A DNA stretch of 64,000 nucleotides from Flavobacterium araucananum (lineage in GTDB: Bacteria > Bacteroidota > Bacteroidia > Flavobacteriales > Flavobacteriaceae). The position numbers and the translations under genes were made by a program. The stretch lies in NCBI RefSeq assembly GCF_002222055.1, contig NZ_MUGS01000002.1:62001-126000 (forward strand), in the 5' to 3' direction. Each line of letters starts with the position of its first letter. Within the stretch, counting starts at the first letter, position 1. The notes beneath the pieces were generated by a model. It worked only from the letters and a program-made list of their open reading frames with translations, ran no database searches and was not told where the DNA came from. This document shows positions 18,104 to 26,855 of this stretch, piece after piece.

Positions 18104-19135
18104 TTACGAATTTTTGTTGTTTGTGTTTAATGGAATTTCAGCCATACTAATTTTTTTACGGTCAATATCTCTACCCATTAGAATAGTTTTCTCTGTATCG
18201 ATTTGTACTTTTTCTAATTTTTGAGTGTAGTTATTTTGGTTGATAACAGAATCTTTTTCAAATTCTCTAGGTCCTTCAATAACCCAGTCACTTACATTTT
18301 TATGGTCAAAACGACAGCTGTTGCAAATGAATTCTTCTACTTCATGATACTCGTCTTTACGACCGGTTACACGTTGAATTTCTCCTCCAAACATCCAAAC
18401 AGTTGTTTTACCGCAACATCCGGGAGTAGTACATTCTCTGTGTGCATTGTATGGTTTGTTGAACCAAACTCTTGATTTAAAACGGAAAGTTTTATCAGTC
18501 AATGCTCCAACGGGACAAACGTCGATCATGTTTCCGGAGAATTCATTGTCGATTGCTTTTGAGATACCTGTAGAAATATTAGCGTGATCCCCACGATCTA
18601 ATACTCCGTGAACTCTGTTGTCTGTCAATTGATCTGCTACTTGTACACATCTTTGACATAAGATACAACGGTTCATGTGTAGTTGAATATTTGGACCAAT
18701 ATTTTCTGGTTCAAATGTTCTTTTTTCTTCAATAAAACGTGATTTTGGATTTCCGTGCTCGAAACTTAAATTTTGTAAATCGCACTCACCAGCCTGATCA
18801 CAAACCGGACAATCTAACGGGTGATTGATCAACAAAAATTCAGTAACAGATTTACGGGCTTCTGTCACACGATCAGAAGATTTACTGTTTACCTCCATTC
18901 CGTCCATACATCCTGTTACGCAAGATGCCATTAATTTTGGCATTGGTCTTGGGTCAGCTTCACTTCCTTTAGCAACTTCAACTAAACAACAACGGCATTT
19001 ACCTCCGCTACCTTTTAATTTTGAGTAATAGCACATGGCTGGCGGAACTAGATCTCCACCAATCATACGTGCAGCCTGCAGGATTGTTGTTCCTGGCTCT
19101 ACGTCTATACTTTGACCGTCTATGGTTACTTTCAT
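18104..19135 (-). CDS. nuoG: Short NuoG-type Fe-S subunit
   Basis: The 343-residue product has only the N-terminal part of classical NuoG. It shows the plant-type [2Fe-2S] site (CYYSKLKGSGGKCRCC and later SCVTGC), the HisCys3 cluster region HPLDCPVCDQAGECD, the [4Fe-4S] site NRCILCQRCVQVAD with DVCPVGAL, and the start of the molybdopterin-type region (ECTTPGCCGKTT, FICNSC). The ~350-500-residue molybdopterin-fold domain of E. coli NuoG is absent. It is an electron carrier between NuoF and NuoI. The upstream frame start at 19162 is a TTG inside a hairpin, so the ATG at 19135 (MKVTIDGQSIDVEPG) is used. Confidence 0.9.
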   Translation of the reverse strand: MKVTIDGQSIDVEPGTTILQAARMIGGDLVPPAMCYYSKLKGSGGKCRCCLVEVAKGSEADPRPMPKLMASCVTGCMDGMEVNSKSSDRVTEARKSVTEFLLINHPLDCPVCDQAGECDLQNLSFEHGNPKSRFIEEKRTFEPENIGPNIQLHMNRCILCQRCVQVADQLTDNRVHGVLDRGDHANISTGISKAIDNEFSGNMIDVCPVGALTDKTFRFKSRVWFNKPYNAHRECTTPGCCGKTTVWMFGGEIQRVTGRKDEYHEVEEFICNSCRFDHKNVSDWVIEGPREFEKDSVINQNNYTQKLEKVQIDTEKTILMGRDIDRKKISMAEIPLNTNNKNS

Positions 19136-19154
19136 CTCTTTATTTTGTTTTTTT

Positions 19155-19219
19155 AGTTTCAAGTTTTTGGTTTCAGCCTATTGAACCTGAAACTAAAAAA
19201 GTATTTGAAACTTGAAACT
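19155..19219 (-). repeat. Inverted repeat in the nuoF-nuoG junction
   Basis: AGTTTCAAGTTT and GGTTTCAG on one side pair with CTGAAACT and ACTTGAAACT on the other across a short loop. In the transcript it would form a strong hairpin between nuoF and nuoG. The same GTTTCAAGTTT words recur in the sucA-sucB junction. Confidence 0.6.
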
Positions 19220-19222
19220 ATT

Positions 19223-20590
19223 TTAAACTGTTTGTTTACCTACTAAATGTTTTACTTGCGAAAAAGGTTCAGCAACAAAGTGATCTCTATTTTTAATTTT
19301 TTCAGGGAAACGAACGTGATATTCAAATTCATCTCTAAAATGACGTATCGCTGCTGCTACCGGCCATGCAGCTGCATCACCAAGCGGGCAAATTGTATTA
19401 CCCTCGATTTTGCTTTGAATGCTCCACAATAATTCAATATCCTCTTCACGGCCCTGACCGTTTTCAATTCTCCACAATATTTTTTCTAACCATCCTGTTC
19501 CTTCACGACAAGGGGTACATTGTCCGCAAGATTCATGGTGATAGAAACGAGAAAAATTCCAAGTGTTTCTTACTACACAAGCAGTGTCATTATAAACAAT
19601 AAAGCCTCCTGAACCTAACATAGATCCGGTAGCAAAACCACCATCACTTAAAGATTCGTAAGACATTAATCTGTCTTCGCCATTTGCTGTTTTAAAAATT
19701 AATTCAGCCGGTAAAATTGGCACTGAAGATCCTCCTGGTACAAATGCTTTTAGAGGTCTGCTGGAAGACATTCCTCCCAGATATTCGTCAGAATTCATGA
19801 ATTCATCAACGCTTAATCCCAATTCAATTTCATAAACTCCCGGGTTTTTGATGTGACCAGAAGCCGAGATTAATTTAGTTCCTGTTGAACGACCAATACC
19901 AATTTTGGCATAATCATCACCAGAATTGTTAATGATCCAAGGTACAGTAGCGATAGTTTCAACATTGTTTACTACTGTTGGGTTTGCCCAAAGTCCTGAA
20001 ACCGCCGGAAATGGTGGTTTAATACGAGGGTTTCCTCTTTTACCTTCTAATGACTCGATAAGTGCAGTTTCTTCTCCGCAAATATAAGCTCCGGCTCCAC
20101 AGTGAACATGTAACTCTAAATCGTAACCTGTTCCTAGTATATTTTTTCCTAACCAACCTGCAGCTTTAGCTTCGGCGATTGCTCTTTCTAATATTTTGAA
20201 AACCCACATATACTCTCCACGAATGTAGATGTATGACAGGTTAGCGCCTAAGGCAAAACTTGAAGTAATCATTCCTTCGATCAACAAGTGAGGAATAAAT
20301 TCCATCAAATAACGATCCTTAAAAGTTCCTGGCTCAGACTCATCGGCGTTGCAAACTAAATGTCTTGGTTTTCCTGATTTTTTATCAATAAAACTCCATT
20401 TCATTCCTGCCGGGAAACCAGCACCACCACGACCACGAAGTCCTGATTTTTTTACTTCTTCGACAACTTCGTCCGGCGTAAGCGTTTTTAAAGCTTTTTC
20501 TACAGATGCATAACCTCCGTTTTGGCGGTATACTTCGTAGGTTTTGATACCGGGAACATTGATTTTATCTAATAATATTTTCTGTGACAT
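19223..20590 (-). CDS. nuoF: NADH-quinone oxidoreductase subunit F
   Basis: The 455-residue subunit oxidises NADH. The FMN/NADH-binding region holds GLRGRGGAGFPAGMKWSF and CNADESEPGTFKDR; GAYICGEETALIESLEGK and PPFPAVSGLWANPTVVNNVET follow. The C-terminal [4Fe-4S] cluster N3 is bound by ESCGQCTPCREGTGW and TICPLGDAA. It starts 1 bp after nuoE. The following 87-bp junction to nuoG has an inverted repeat. Confidence 0.97.
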   Translation of the reverse strand: MSQKILLDKINVPGIKTYEVYRQNGGYASVEKALKTLTPDEVVEEVKKSGLRGRGGAGFPAGMKWSFIDKKSGKPRHLVCNADESEPGTFKDRYLMEFIPHLLIEGMITSSFALGANLSYIYIRGEYMWVFKILERAIAEAKAAGWLGKNILGTGYDLELHVHCGAGAYICGEETALIESLEGKRGNPRIKPPFPAVSGLWANPTVVNNVETIATVPWIINNSGDDYAKIGIGRSTGTKLISASGHIKNPGVYEIELGLSVDEFMNSDEYLGGMSSSRPLKAFVPGGSSVPILPAELIFKTANGEDRLMSYESLSDGGFATGSMLGSGGFIVYNDTACVVRNTWNFSRFYHHESCGQCTPCREGTGWLEKILWRIENGQGREEDIELLWSIQSKIEGNTICPLGDAAAWPVAAAIRHFRDEFEYHVRFPEKIKNRDHFVAEPFSQVKHLVGKQTV

Positions 20591-20591
20591 A

Positions 20592-21122
20592 TTATTTATC
20601 GTGTAATATTATTTTATCATCTCTACAATCAGCGATTAACTGATCGATTTTCTCTTCTGTCAATTTTTCTTTGTAGAAATCGCCTAACTGCATCATCGGA
20701 GCGTATCCGCAAGCACCTAAACATTCTACACCGGCAATGGTAAACATTCCGTCCGGAGTTGTTTCACCCATTTTGATGCCTAATTTTTCAGAAGTATAAT
20801 CCATTAAATTCTCAGCACCATTTAAACAACAACAAGAAGTCTGGCAAAATTCGAACATGTATTTTCCAATTGGTTTTTGGTTGTACATGGTATAAAAAGT
20901 AACCACTTCGTAAACCTCAATTGGTTTTATGTGCAAAATTTCGGCAACTTTATCCTGCAGTTCAGTACTTAACCAGTTATCGTGTGCGTCCTGCACTTCG
21001 TGCAAAACAGGTAATAAAGCTGATTTTCTTTTATCTTCAGGATAATGACTGATTAATTCATTGATGCGGGTCATCAATGCTTCAGTCATGTTTATTTCTT
21101 GTTTGTAATGTTTTCTTTCCAT
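20592..21122 (-). CDS. nuoE: NADH-quinone oxidoreductase subunit E
   Basis: The thioredoxin-fold subunit (176 residues from the first ATG) binds the [2Fe-2S] cluster N1a through CQTSCCC and ECLGACGYAP. The N-terminal helical half shows LLPVLHEVQDAHDNWLS and VYEVVTFYTMY, both typical. A second in-frame ATG at 21089 (MTEALMTRINELISHYP) would give 165 residues, closer to the usual start; the sequence does not decide. Confidence 0.95.
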   Translation of the reverse strand: MERKHYKQEINMTEALMTRINELISHYPEDKRKSALLPVLHEVQDAHDNWLSTELQDKVAEILHIKPIEVYEVVTFYTMYNQKPIGKYMFEFCQTSCCCLNGAENLMDYTSEKLGIKMGETTPDGMFTIAGVECLGACGYAPMMQLGDFYKEKLTEEKIDQLIADCRDDKIILHDK

Positions 21123-21258
21123 TCTTAATTTTAGATTTTAGATTTTAGATTTTAGATTTTTCAATCTTCGATCTTTAACCTACATTCTGCAATCTTTTTT
21201 TAATTTTAAATTTTAGATTTTTCAATCTACAATCTACATTCTGAAATCTACAATCTAT
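21123..21258. repeat. TTTTAGAT word-repeat tract between nuoE and nuoD
   Basis: The junction is made of repeats of TTTTAGAT (four in tandem at 21128-21160) and variants such as TTTTTCAATCT and TCTACAATCTACATTCTG. A related tract with inverted copies is in the nuoA-nuoB junction. Function unknown. Confidence 0.6.
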
Positions 21259-22497
21259 TTAGGCGTCTAATTCTCCTGCAATAACATTTAAACTTGATAG
21301 AATAACAATTGCATCAGAAAGTAAAGCACCTTTAATCATTTCAGGATATGCCTGGTAATAAATAAAACAAGGTCTTCTAAAATGTAATCTGTATGGGGTT
21401 CTGCTTCCGTCAGTAACTAAATAGAATCCTAATTCTCCATTTCCTCCTTCAACAGGGTGGTAAATTTCTGCAACTGGTACAGGAACTTCTCCCATTACGA
21501 TCTTAAAGTGATAAATTAAGGATTCCATCGAAGTATAAACATCTTCTTTTGGAGGAAGGTAGTAATCAGGAACTTCTGCATGATATTCGTTTCCGGCTGG
21601 CATTTTGTCCAACGCTTGGCGAATAATGCTTAAACTTTCGCGAACTTCGGCATTACGAACACAAAAACGATCATAAGTGTCACCTGATTTTCCAACAGGA
21701 ACAATAAAATCGAAATCTTCGTAAGAAGAGTAAGGGTGTGCAACACGTACATCATAATCAACTCCGGCAGCACGTAAGTTTGGACCTGTAAATCCGTAAG
21801 CCATTGCTTGCTCTGCTGAGATAGCACCTACGTTTACAGTTCTGTCAAGGAAAATTCTGTTTCTTTCGAATAGGTTTTCAAATTCTTGCCAAGCGACAGG
21901 AAAATCTCTTAAAAACACGTCTAATTTGCGGAAAGCTTCTGGTGACCAATCTCTTTCGAAACCACCAATTCTTCCCATATTTGTTGTTAAACGAGCACCA
22001 CAAATTTCTTCGTAAATTTCGTAAACTTTTTCTCTAAATTGAAAAACGTATAAAAAGCCGGTATAAGCACCAGTATCAACACCAAGGATCGAGTTACAAA
22101 TTAAGTGATCTGTAATACGAGCCAACTCCATTACGATAACTCTTAAATATTGTGCACGTTTAGGCACTTCGATATTTAGTAATTTCTCTAAAGTCATCCA
22201 CCATCCCATATTATTAATAGGAGAGGAGCAATAGTTCATACGATCTGTAAGGGGCGTAATTTGATAGAAAGGACGATTTTCGGCGATTTTTTCGAAAGCT
22301 CTGTGAATATAACCAATAGTAGGTTCTGCTTCCAGAATTCTTTCACCATCCATTAACAGGATATTTTGAAAAATACCGTGAGTGGCCGGGTGTGTTGGAC
22401 CTAAATTCAGGACTGAAAGCTCGCTTCCGTCTTCGTTTAGTTTATCCTTAACTATTTTAGCATAACGATGCTCTGGTGGTAATAATAGTTCTGACAT
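21259..22497 (-). CDS. nuoD: NADH-quinone oxidoreductase subunit D
   Basis: The 412-residue 49-kDa subunit lines the quinone site. Family blocks are LGPTHPATHGIFQ, EPTIGYIHRAFEKIAE, RMNYCSSPINNMGW, GARLTTNMGRIGGFERD, GFTGPNLRAAGVDYDVR, GNGELGFYLVTDGSRTPYR and the terminal SLNVIAGELDA. The His in THGIF is the quinone ligand region. C and D are separate genes here, unlike the nuoCD fusion of enterobacteria. Confidence 0.97.
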   Translation of the reverse strand: MSELLLPPEHRYAKIVKDKLNEDGSELSVLNLGPTHPATHGIFQNILLMDGERILEAEPTIGYIHRAFEKIAENRPFYQITPLTDRMNYCSSPINNMGWWMTLEKLLNIEVPKRAQYLRVIVMELARITDHLICNSILGVDTGAYTGFLYVFQFREKVYEIYEEICGARLTTNMGRIGGFERDWSPEAFRKLDVFLRDFPVAWQEFENLFERNRIFLDRTVNVGAISAEQAMAYGFTGPNLRAAGVDYDVRVAHPYSSYEDFDFIVPVGKSGDTYDRFCVRNAEVRESLSIIRQALDKMPAGNEYHAEVPDYYLPPKEDVYTSMESLIYHFKIVMGEVPVPVAEIYHPVEGGNGELGFYLVTDGSRTPYRLHFRRPCFIYYQAYPEMIKGALLSDAIVILSSLNVIAGELDA

Positions 22498-22524
22498 TTT
22501 ATAATGTTGAATTATTTATTTTTT

Positions 22525-23046
22525 TTAGCAATTTGTTGTTGTTCTTCCAAAGAATCTGTCGTCTTTATCAGTTCTTCCGCTGTCTTCCATTGGGAATTCT
22601 TTACGCATTGGGAATGATATCATTTCGTCCATATTCAAAATACGTTTCAATTGTGGATGTCCAATAAAGTTAATCCCGTAGAAATCGTATGTTTCTCTTT
22701 CCATCCAATTGGAGCTTAAGAAAATATTAGAAATGGTTTTTATCTCTGGTTTTTCACCATTAATAAAAACTTTGATTCTAATACGTTTATTTTCGTACCA
22801 ATTGTGCAAATGGTAAACTATAGCATACTGACGATCTGTTTCGTTGTCTGGATAGTGAACCCCACATAAATCGGTTAAAAAGTGAAAGCGTAAATCAGAG
22901 TCGTTTTTCAAAAAAAGAATCAATGCTGTGATTTTGTCAGCAGTAGTTTCGAGTGAAAAAATATCTCTTTCTTGTTGAAAGTTAAAAACACTTGCGTCAA
23001 ATGTTTCTGTAAGTTTATCTTGAATCAGGGTATTTTCTAAAGCCAT
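22525..23046 (-). CDS. nuoC: NADH-quinone oxidoreductase subunit C
   Basis: The 173-residue 30-kDa subunit of the peripheral arm has the conserved WMERETYDFYGINFIGHPQLKRIL region (about 115-140) with the ERE-x-YD-x-GI pattern and LTDLCGVHYPD earlier. It has no cofactor. It begins 1 bp after the nuoB stop, so nuoB, nuoC and nuoD form a tight block. Confidence 0.96.
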   Translation of the reverse strand: MALENTLIQDKLTETFDASVFNFQQERDIFSLETTADKITALILFLKNDSDLRFHFLTDLCGVHYPDNETDRQYAIVYHLHNWYENKRIRIKVFINGEKPEIKTISNIFLSSNWMERETYDFYGINFIGHPQLKRILNMDEMISFPMRKEFPMEDSGRTDKDDRFFGRTTTNC

Positions 23047-23047
23047 C

Positions 23048-23596
23048 TTATGAAATATTATATGAAGCTAGTAATTCTTGGTATTCTGGAGAACTTCTGC
23101 GTCTTACAGATTCAGTTCGTACCAATTCTTGAAGTTTCATTACTCCATCTACTATTTGTTCTGGTCTTGGTGGACATCCCGGAACATAAACGTCAACCGG
23201 AATTACTTTGTCAATTCCTTGTAATACAGAATACGTATCGAAGATTCCTCCTGATGAAGCACAAGCTCCAACAGCAATCACCCAGCGAGGCTCAGCCATT
23301 TGTTCGTAAACCTGTCTTAAAATAGGAGCCATTTTTTTAGAAATAGTTCCCATTACCATCAACATATCTGCCTGACGAGGAGAGAAACTCACACGCTCAG
23401 AACCAAATCGTGCTAAATCGTAATGTGAAGCCATTGTTGCCATAAACTCGATTCCGCAACAAGATGTCGCAAACGGTAAAGGCCAAAGAGAATTCGCGCG
23501 TGCCATACCTACAACATCATTTAGTTTTGTGGCGAAAAAACCTTCACCAACAACACCTTCAGGAGGGGCAACCATATTTACTTTTGAATCGCTCAT
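23048..23596 (-). CDS. nuoB: NADH-quinone oxidoreductase subunit B
   Basis: The 182-residue subunit carries cluster N2, the last electron carrier before quinone. Its ligands are visible as [10 protein letters not shown] (adjacent cysteines), VGACASSGG and [11 protein letters not shown]. The [22 protein letters not shown] block is also typical. It is 164 bp from nuoA, the junction being filled with word-like repeats. Confidence 0.97.
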   Translation of the reverse strand: MSDSKVNMVAPPEGVVGEGFFATKLNDVVGMARANSLWPLPFATSCCGIEFMATMASHYDLARFGSERVSFSPRQADMLMVMGTISKKMAPILRQVYEQMAEPRWVIAVGACASSGGIFDTYSVLQGIDKVIPVDVYVPGCPPRPEQIVDGVMKLQELVRTESVRRRSSPEYQELLASYNIS

Positions 23597-23760
23597 TTTG
23601 TATTTTAGATTTTAGATCTCTGATTTTAGATTGCAGCAATCTTGAAAATCGAAATCAATATTTAAAAAAATCAATATTATATTTTGAGAAATTTACTTTT
23701 CAAATCTAAAATTTTAAATCAAAACAATCTAAAATCTACAATCTGAAATCTAAAATTTCT
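23597..23760. repeat. Inverted TTTTAGAT repeats between nuoB and nuoA
   Basis: ATTTTAGATTTTAGATC, GATTTTAGATTG near 23600-23635 face complementary words CAATCTAAAATCTAC and GAAATCTAAAAT near 23725-23757. The nuo transcript could form a long imperfect hairpin here. Confidence 0.55.
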
Positions 23761-24126
23761 TTATTCCCAGTCTAATGCTTTTTTCTTGATGATGTAGAAA
23801 AAGCCAACTAAAAGAAGCGACATAAATACAATCATCTTTAACATTCCTTCTATTCCAAGTTCTTTGAAGTTTACTGCCCACGGATAAAGGAAAATAACCT
23901 CTACATCAAACAATACAAATAAAATGGCAACAAGGAAATATTTTACAGAAAACGGAATACGGGCGTTACCAACAGATTCGATACCGCACTCAAAGTTTTT
24001 GTCTTTAACTTCTGAGGTTCTTTTTGGGCCTAATTTTCCAGAAATAATGATTGTTCCTACCACAAAACCAACAGCCAGGATGAACTGCATTAAAATAGGA
24101 AGATAACTGTATTGATCAGATTGCAT
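23761..24126 (-). CDS. nuoA: NADH-quinone oxidoreductase subunit A
   Basis: From the ATG at 24126 the product has 121 residues and three membrane helices. The conserved loop KNFECGIESVGNARIPFSVKYFLVAILFVLFDVEVIFLYPWA spans residues about 45-90 (Cys plus the FDVE acidic pair). It is the first gene of the operon. The longer frame to 24174 starts at a TTG that lies upstream of the promoter's -7 box and was rejected. Confidence 0.96.
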   Translation of the reverse strand: MQSDQYSYLPILMQFILAVGFVVGTIIISGKLGPKRTSEVKDKNFECGIESVGNARIPFSVKYFLVAILFVLFDVEVIFLYPWAVNFKELGIEGMLKMIVFMSLLLVGFFYIIKKKALDWE

Positions 24127-24158
24127 AAACTTAGGGTTTTTACTTAAAGAATAAGCCA

Positions 24159-24189
24159 CAAAGATAACTTTCAACTCTGTAAATCACAA
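24159..24189 (-). promoter_or_regulatory. Promoter of the nuo operon
   Basis: On the minus strand TTG (24189-24187), exactly 20 bp, TATCTTTG (24166-24159): a near-ideal Bacteroidota promoter, 33 bp before the nuoA start. Confidence 0.75.
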
Positions 24190-24295
24190 GCTAAAAAAGG
24201 ATTTAAGTGTGGTGTAAAAGGGTGATTAATTGTAATTTTTATCGATTATAAATAACAATCTCTTTTTTTAAGTTTTTTTTAAGATTTGACCAAAA

Positions 24296-24327
24296 AAAAA
24301 CGTCTCGAAATTAATCGAAACGTTTTT
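24296..24327 (-). terminator. Terminator of the cold-shock gene
   Basis: Arms AAAAACGTCTCGA / TCGAAACGTTTTT (one mismatch) around AATTAA, T-rich on both sides, 43 bp beyond the csp stop. Confidence 0.8.
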
Positions 24328-24369
24328 AAAACCATTCAGAGGCAAAAAAAATAAATTGCTATATTTTTC

Positions 24370-24564
24370 TTAGATTACTGCTACTTTAGCAGCAACTTTC
24401 CCTTTTCTTCCTTCTTCTTCTTCATAGCTTACACGGTCACCTTCGCGTAATTCTTCCGCGTTAATTCCTGAAGCGTGAACGAAGATATCTTTTCCTGTTT
24501 CTTCGTCTGTAATGAATCCATAACCTTTAGATTCATTGAAAAATTTTACTGTACCTGTACGCAT
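24370..24564 (-). CDS. Cold-shock domain protein
   Basis: The 64-residue product is a single cold-shock domain with RNP1 (SKGYGFIT) and RNP2 (DIFVHASG). It starts MRTGTVKFFNESKG and binds single-stranded RNA or DNA as an RNA chaperone or antiterminator. The promoter lies 30-62 bp upstream, so the leader is short (roughly 25 nt) and there is no room for the long cold-sensing leader of E. coli cspA. Single-gene unit. Confidence 0.95.
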   Translation of the reverse strand: MRTGTVKFFNESKGYGFITDEETGKDIFVHASGINAEELREGDRVSYEEEEGRKGKVAAKVAVI

Positions 24565-24593
24565 TGTAATTGTAATAATAATTTATAATGAAG

Positions 24594-24626
24594 CAAATGT
24601 AATATATAAATTCATACAAAAGACAA
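24594..24626 (-). promoter_or_regulatory. Promoter of the cold-shock gene
   Basis: TTG (24626-24624), 22 bp, TACATTTG (24601-24594) on the minus strand, 30 bp before the ATG. Confidence 0.6.
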
Positions 24627-24892
24627 TAAGGTGTTAATTTTTTGTAAAAATTATTGATTCACAGTGTTTTCGCTATTTATATTGCATCAATTTTGATATG
24701 CAAGTATTTTATTTAAGAATCGGTAATAGTAAAAATAAATGTTAAAAAAGTAGCTTATGGTTTACAAAAAATTTGTAAATTAAGCACAACTCATTCGATA
24801 AATCTGAGGTTATGTGAGATAATACTTGTATTTATTGGCGTCGCCATTTTTAGCGATGTTATTTTTAGTTTAAAAAATAGTAAAATGTAAAA
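24627..24892. other. Intergenic region without recognisable gene
   Basis: About 265 AT-rich bases between the csp promoter and the aspS terminator. Only a small GTCGC/GCGA hairpin near 24840-24858 stands out. Confidence 0.5.
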
Positions 24893-24925
24893 AAAAACTG
24901 CCACTAAATTTTAGCGGCAGTTTTG
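24893..24925 (-). terminator. Terminator of aspS
   Basis: Arms AAAACTGCC-CTAAA / TTTAG-GGCAGTTTT with one mismatched pair, followed by T-rich sequence on the minus strand, 20 bp after the aspS stop. Confidence 0.88.
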
Positions 24926-24945
24926 TATTTTAAAATTATCAGAAT

Positions 24946-26697
24946 TTATATTGCATCAATCTTGATATGTAATTCTTTTAATTGTGCGTCATCAATTTTT
25001 GCAGGTGCATCGATCATCACATCACGACCAGAATTGTTTTTAGGGAATGCAATGAAATCCCTAATTGTTTCCTGACCACCTAAAATGGCAACTAATCTGT
25101 CTAAACCAAAGGCTAATCCTCCGTGTGGTGGTGCTCCAAACTGAAAAGCATCCATTAGGAAGCCAAATTGAGCTTTTGCCTCTTCTTCGGTAAAACCTAA
25201 ATATTTAAACATTAATTGCTGCGTTGCTTTGTCGTGAATACGAATTGATCCTCCGCCAATTTCATTTCCGTTCAAAACCATGTCGTAGGCATTGGCACGC
25301 ACATTTCTTGGTTGTGTCTCTAATAAATGCATATCCTCCGGTTTTGGAGAGGTAAATGGGTGGTGCATTGCATGATAACGACCACTCTCTTCATCAAGTT
25401 CTAATAATGGAAAATCTACAACCCATAACGGAGCAAATTCTTCCGGATTACGCAATCCTAAACGAGTTGCCAGTTCCATACGAAGTGCAGAAAGCTGAGC
25501 ACGTGTTTTATTGGCAGGGCCAGAAAGTACAAAAATCATATCGCCGGGTTTTGCTCCCGTAATTTTTGCCCATTGCCCTAAATCCTCCTGATCGTAGAAT
25601 TTATCTACAGATGATTTAAAAGTTCCGTCGTCATTACATTTTGCATACACCATTCCTGATGCGCCAACTTGCGGACGTTTTACCCAGTCAATTAATCCGT
25701 CAATTTCTTTACGGGTATAATTTCCTGCTCCGGGAACTGCAATACCAACGACTAATTCGGCAGCATTGAATACCGGGAATTCTTTGTGTTGTGCAAATTC
25801 GTTTAACTCACCAAATTCCATCCCAAAACGAATGTCCGGTTTGTCATTTCCGTATGTTTTCATGGCATAATCGTAGGTAATTCTAGGGAATTTATCTACT
25901 TCGATACCTTTTATTTCTTTTAATAAGTGTCTTGTCAGTCCTTCAAAAACATTCAAAATGTCTTCTTGCTCCACGAATGCCATTTCGCAATCGATTTGTG
26001 TAAACTCCGGCTGGCGGTCTGCGCGCAAATCTTCGTCACGGAAACATTTTACGATCTGAAAGTATTTATCCATACCACCCACCATCAATAATTGTTTGAA
26101 AGTTTGGGGCGATTGTGGCAATGCATAAAATTGTCCTTCGTTCATACGGCTTGGTACAACAAAATCTCTTGCTCCTTCAGGAGTCGATTTGATTAAGTAA
26201 GGAGTCTCAACTTCGCAGAAATCTAAATCAGACAGATATTTACGAACTTCCATTGCTACTTTATGACGAAATAACAAACTGTTTTTTACAGGATTTCTTC
26301 GAATGTCTAAGTAACGATATTTCATTCTGATATCCTCTCCACCGTCAGTTTCATCTTCGATTGTAAACGGAGGTGTTAAGGCAGCATTAAGGATCGTTAA
26401 TTCAGTAACTAAAATTTCGATTTCACCAGTTGGGATGTTTTTGTTTTTAGCTTCACGCTCAATTACAGTTCCTTTTACCTGGATTACAAATTCTCTGCCC
26501 AGCGTTTTTGCTAATTCAAAAACAGTTTTATCAGTACGGCTTTCGTCGAAAATAAGTTGTGTAATTCCGTAACGGTCGCGTAAATCAACCCAATTCATAA
26601 ATCCTTTATCGCGAGATTTTTGAACCCAACCCGCTAGTGTAACTTCCGTATTAATATTTGAGGTGTTTAACTCACCACAATTATGACTTCTATACAT
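24946..26697 (-). CDS. aspS: Aspartyl-tRNA synthetase
   Basis: From the ATG at 26697 ([11 protein letters not shown]) the product has 583 residues, the usual length of bacterial AspRS. It has an N-terminal OB-fold anticodon-binding domain ([23 protein letters not shown]), class II motif 2 ([18 protein letters not shown]), the bacterial GAD insertion (about 280-420) and motif 3 ([14 protein letters not shown]). It charges tRNA-Asp. A longer frame start at 26730 is a TTG that lies upstream of the -7 box and was not used. Confidence 0.97.
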   Translation of the reverse strand: MYRSHNCGELNTSNINTEVTLAGWVQKSRDKGFMNWVDLRDRYGITQLIFDESRTDKTVFELAKTLGREFVIQVKGTVIEREAKNKNIPTGEIEILVTELTILNAALTPPFTIEDETDGGEDIRMKYRYLDIRRNPVKNSLLFRHKVAMEVRKYLSDLDFCEVETPYLIKSTPEGARDFVVPSRMNEGQFYALPQSPQTFKQLLMVGGMDKYFQIVKCFRDEDLRADRQPEFTQIDCEMAFVEQEDILNVFEGLTRHLLKEIKGIEVDKFPRITYDYAMKTYGNDKPDIRFGMEFGELNEFAQHKEFPVFNAAELVVGIAVPGAGNYTRKEIDGLIDWVKRPQVGASGMVYAKCNDDGTFKSSVDKFYDQEDLGQWAKITGAKPGDMIFVLSGPANKTRAQLSALRMELATRLGLRNPEEFAPLWVVDFPLLELDEESGRYHAMHHPFTSPKPEDMHLLETQPRNVRANAYDMVLNGNEIGGGSIRIHDKATQQLMFKYLGFTEEEAKAQFGFLMDAFQFGAPPHGGLAFGLDRLVAILGGQETIRDFIAFPKNNSGRDVMIDAPAKIDDAQLKELHIKIDAI

Positions 26698-26715
26698 GAT
26701 CAAAATTTTAGATTG

Positions 26716-26723
26716 CAAAAGTA
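26716..26723 (-). promoter_or_regulatory. -7 box of aspS
   Basis: TACTTTTG on the minus strand, 18 bp before the ATG at 26697; no clear TTG at the expected distance. Confidence 0.35.
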
Positions 26724-26820
26724 AACACAAAATTCAAGATAATATAGTAAAGTGATAAAGTTGATCGCCTGAAATTTGAAATATTTTGTTAATTCTTAAA
26801 TTTAGCAACGCTAATTTCTT

Positions 26821-26828
26821 TAGATTTG
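26821..26828 (+). promoter_or_regulatory. -7 box of the TlpA-like gene
   Basis: TAGATTTG, 27 bp before the ATG at 26856. Confidence 0.4.
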
Positions 26829-26855
26829 AATCACTAAAAACAAACTTTAAATTAT

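Noticed and set aside
18104..19135. NuoG as a frameshifted pseudogene
   Set aside because: The frame ends cleanly 2 bp before nuoH and there is no leftover molybdopterin-domain coding sequence downstream.
21123..21258. Tandem TTTTAGAT units as a possible small CRISPR or regulatory array
   Set aside because: Units are 7-8 bp with no spacers; simple sequence repeat.
24565..24945. Long cold-sensing leader upstream of the cold-shock gene
   Set aside because: A promoter 30 bp before the ATG leaves only about 25 nt of leader, and the rest of the gap is beyond it.
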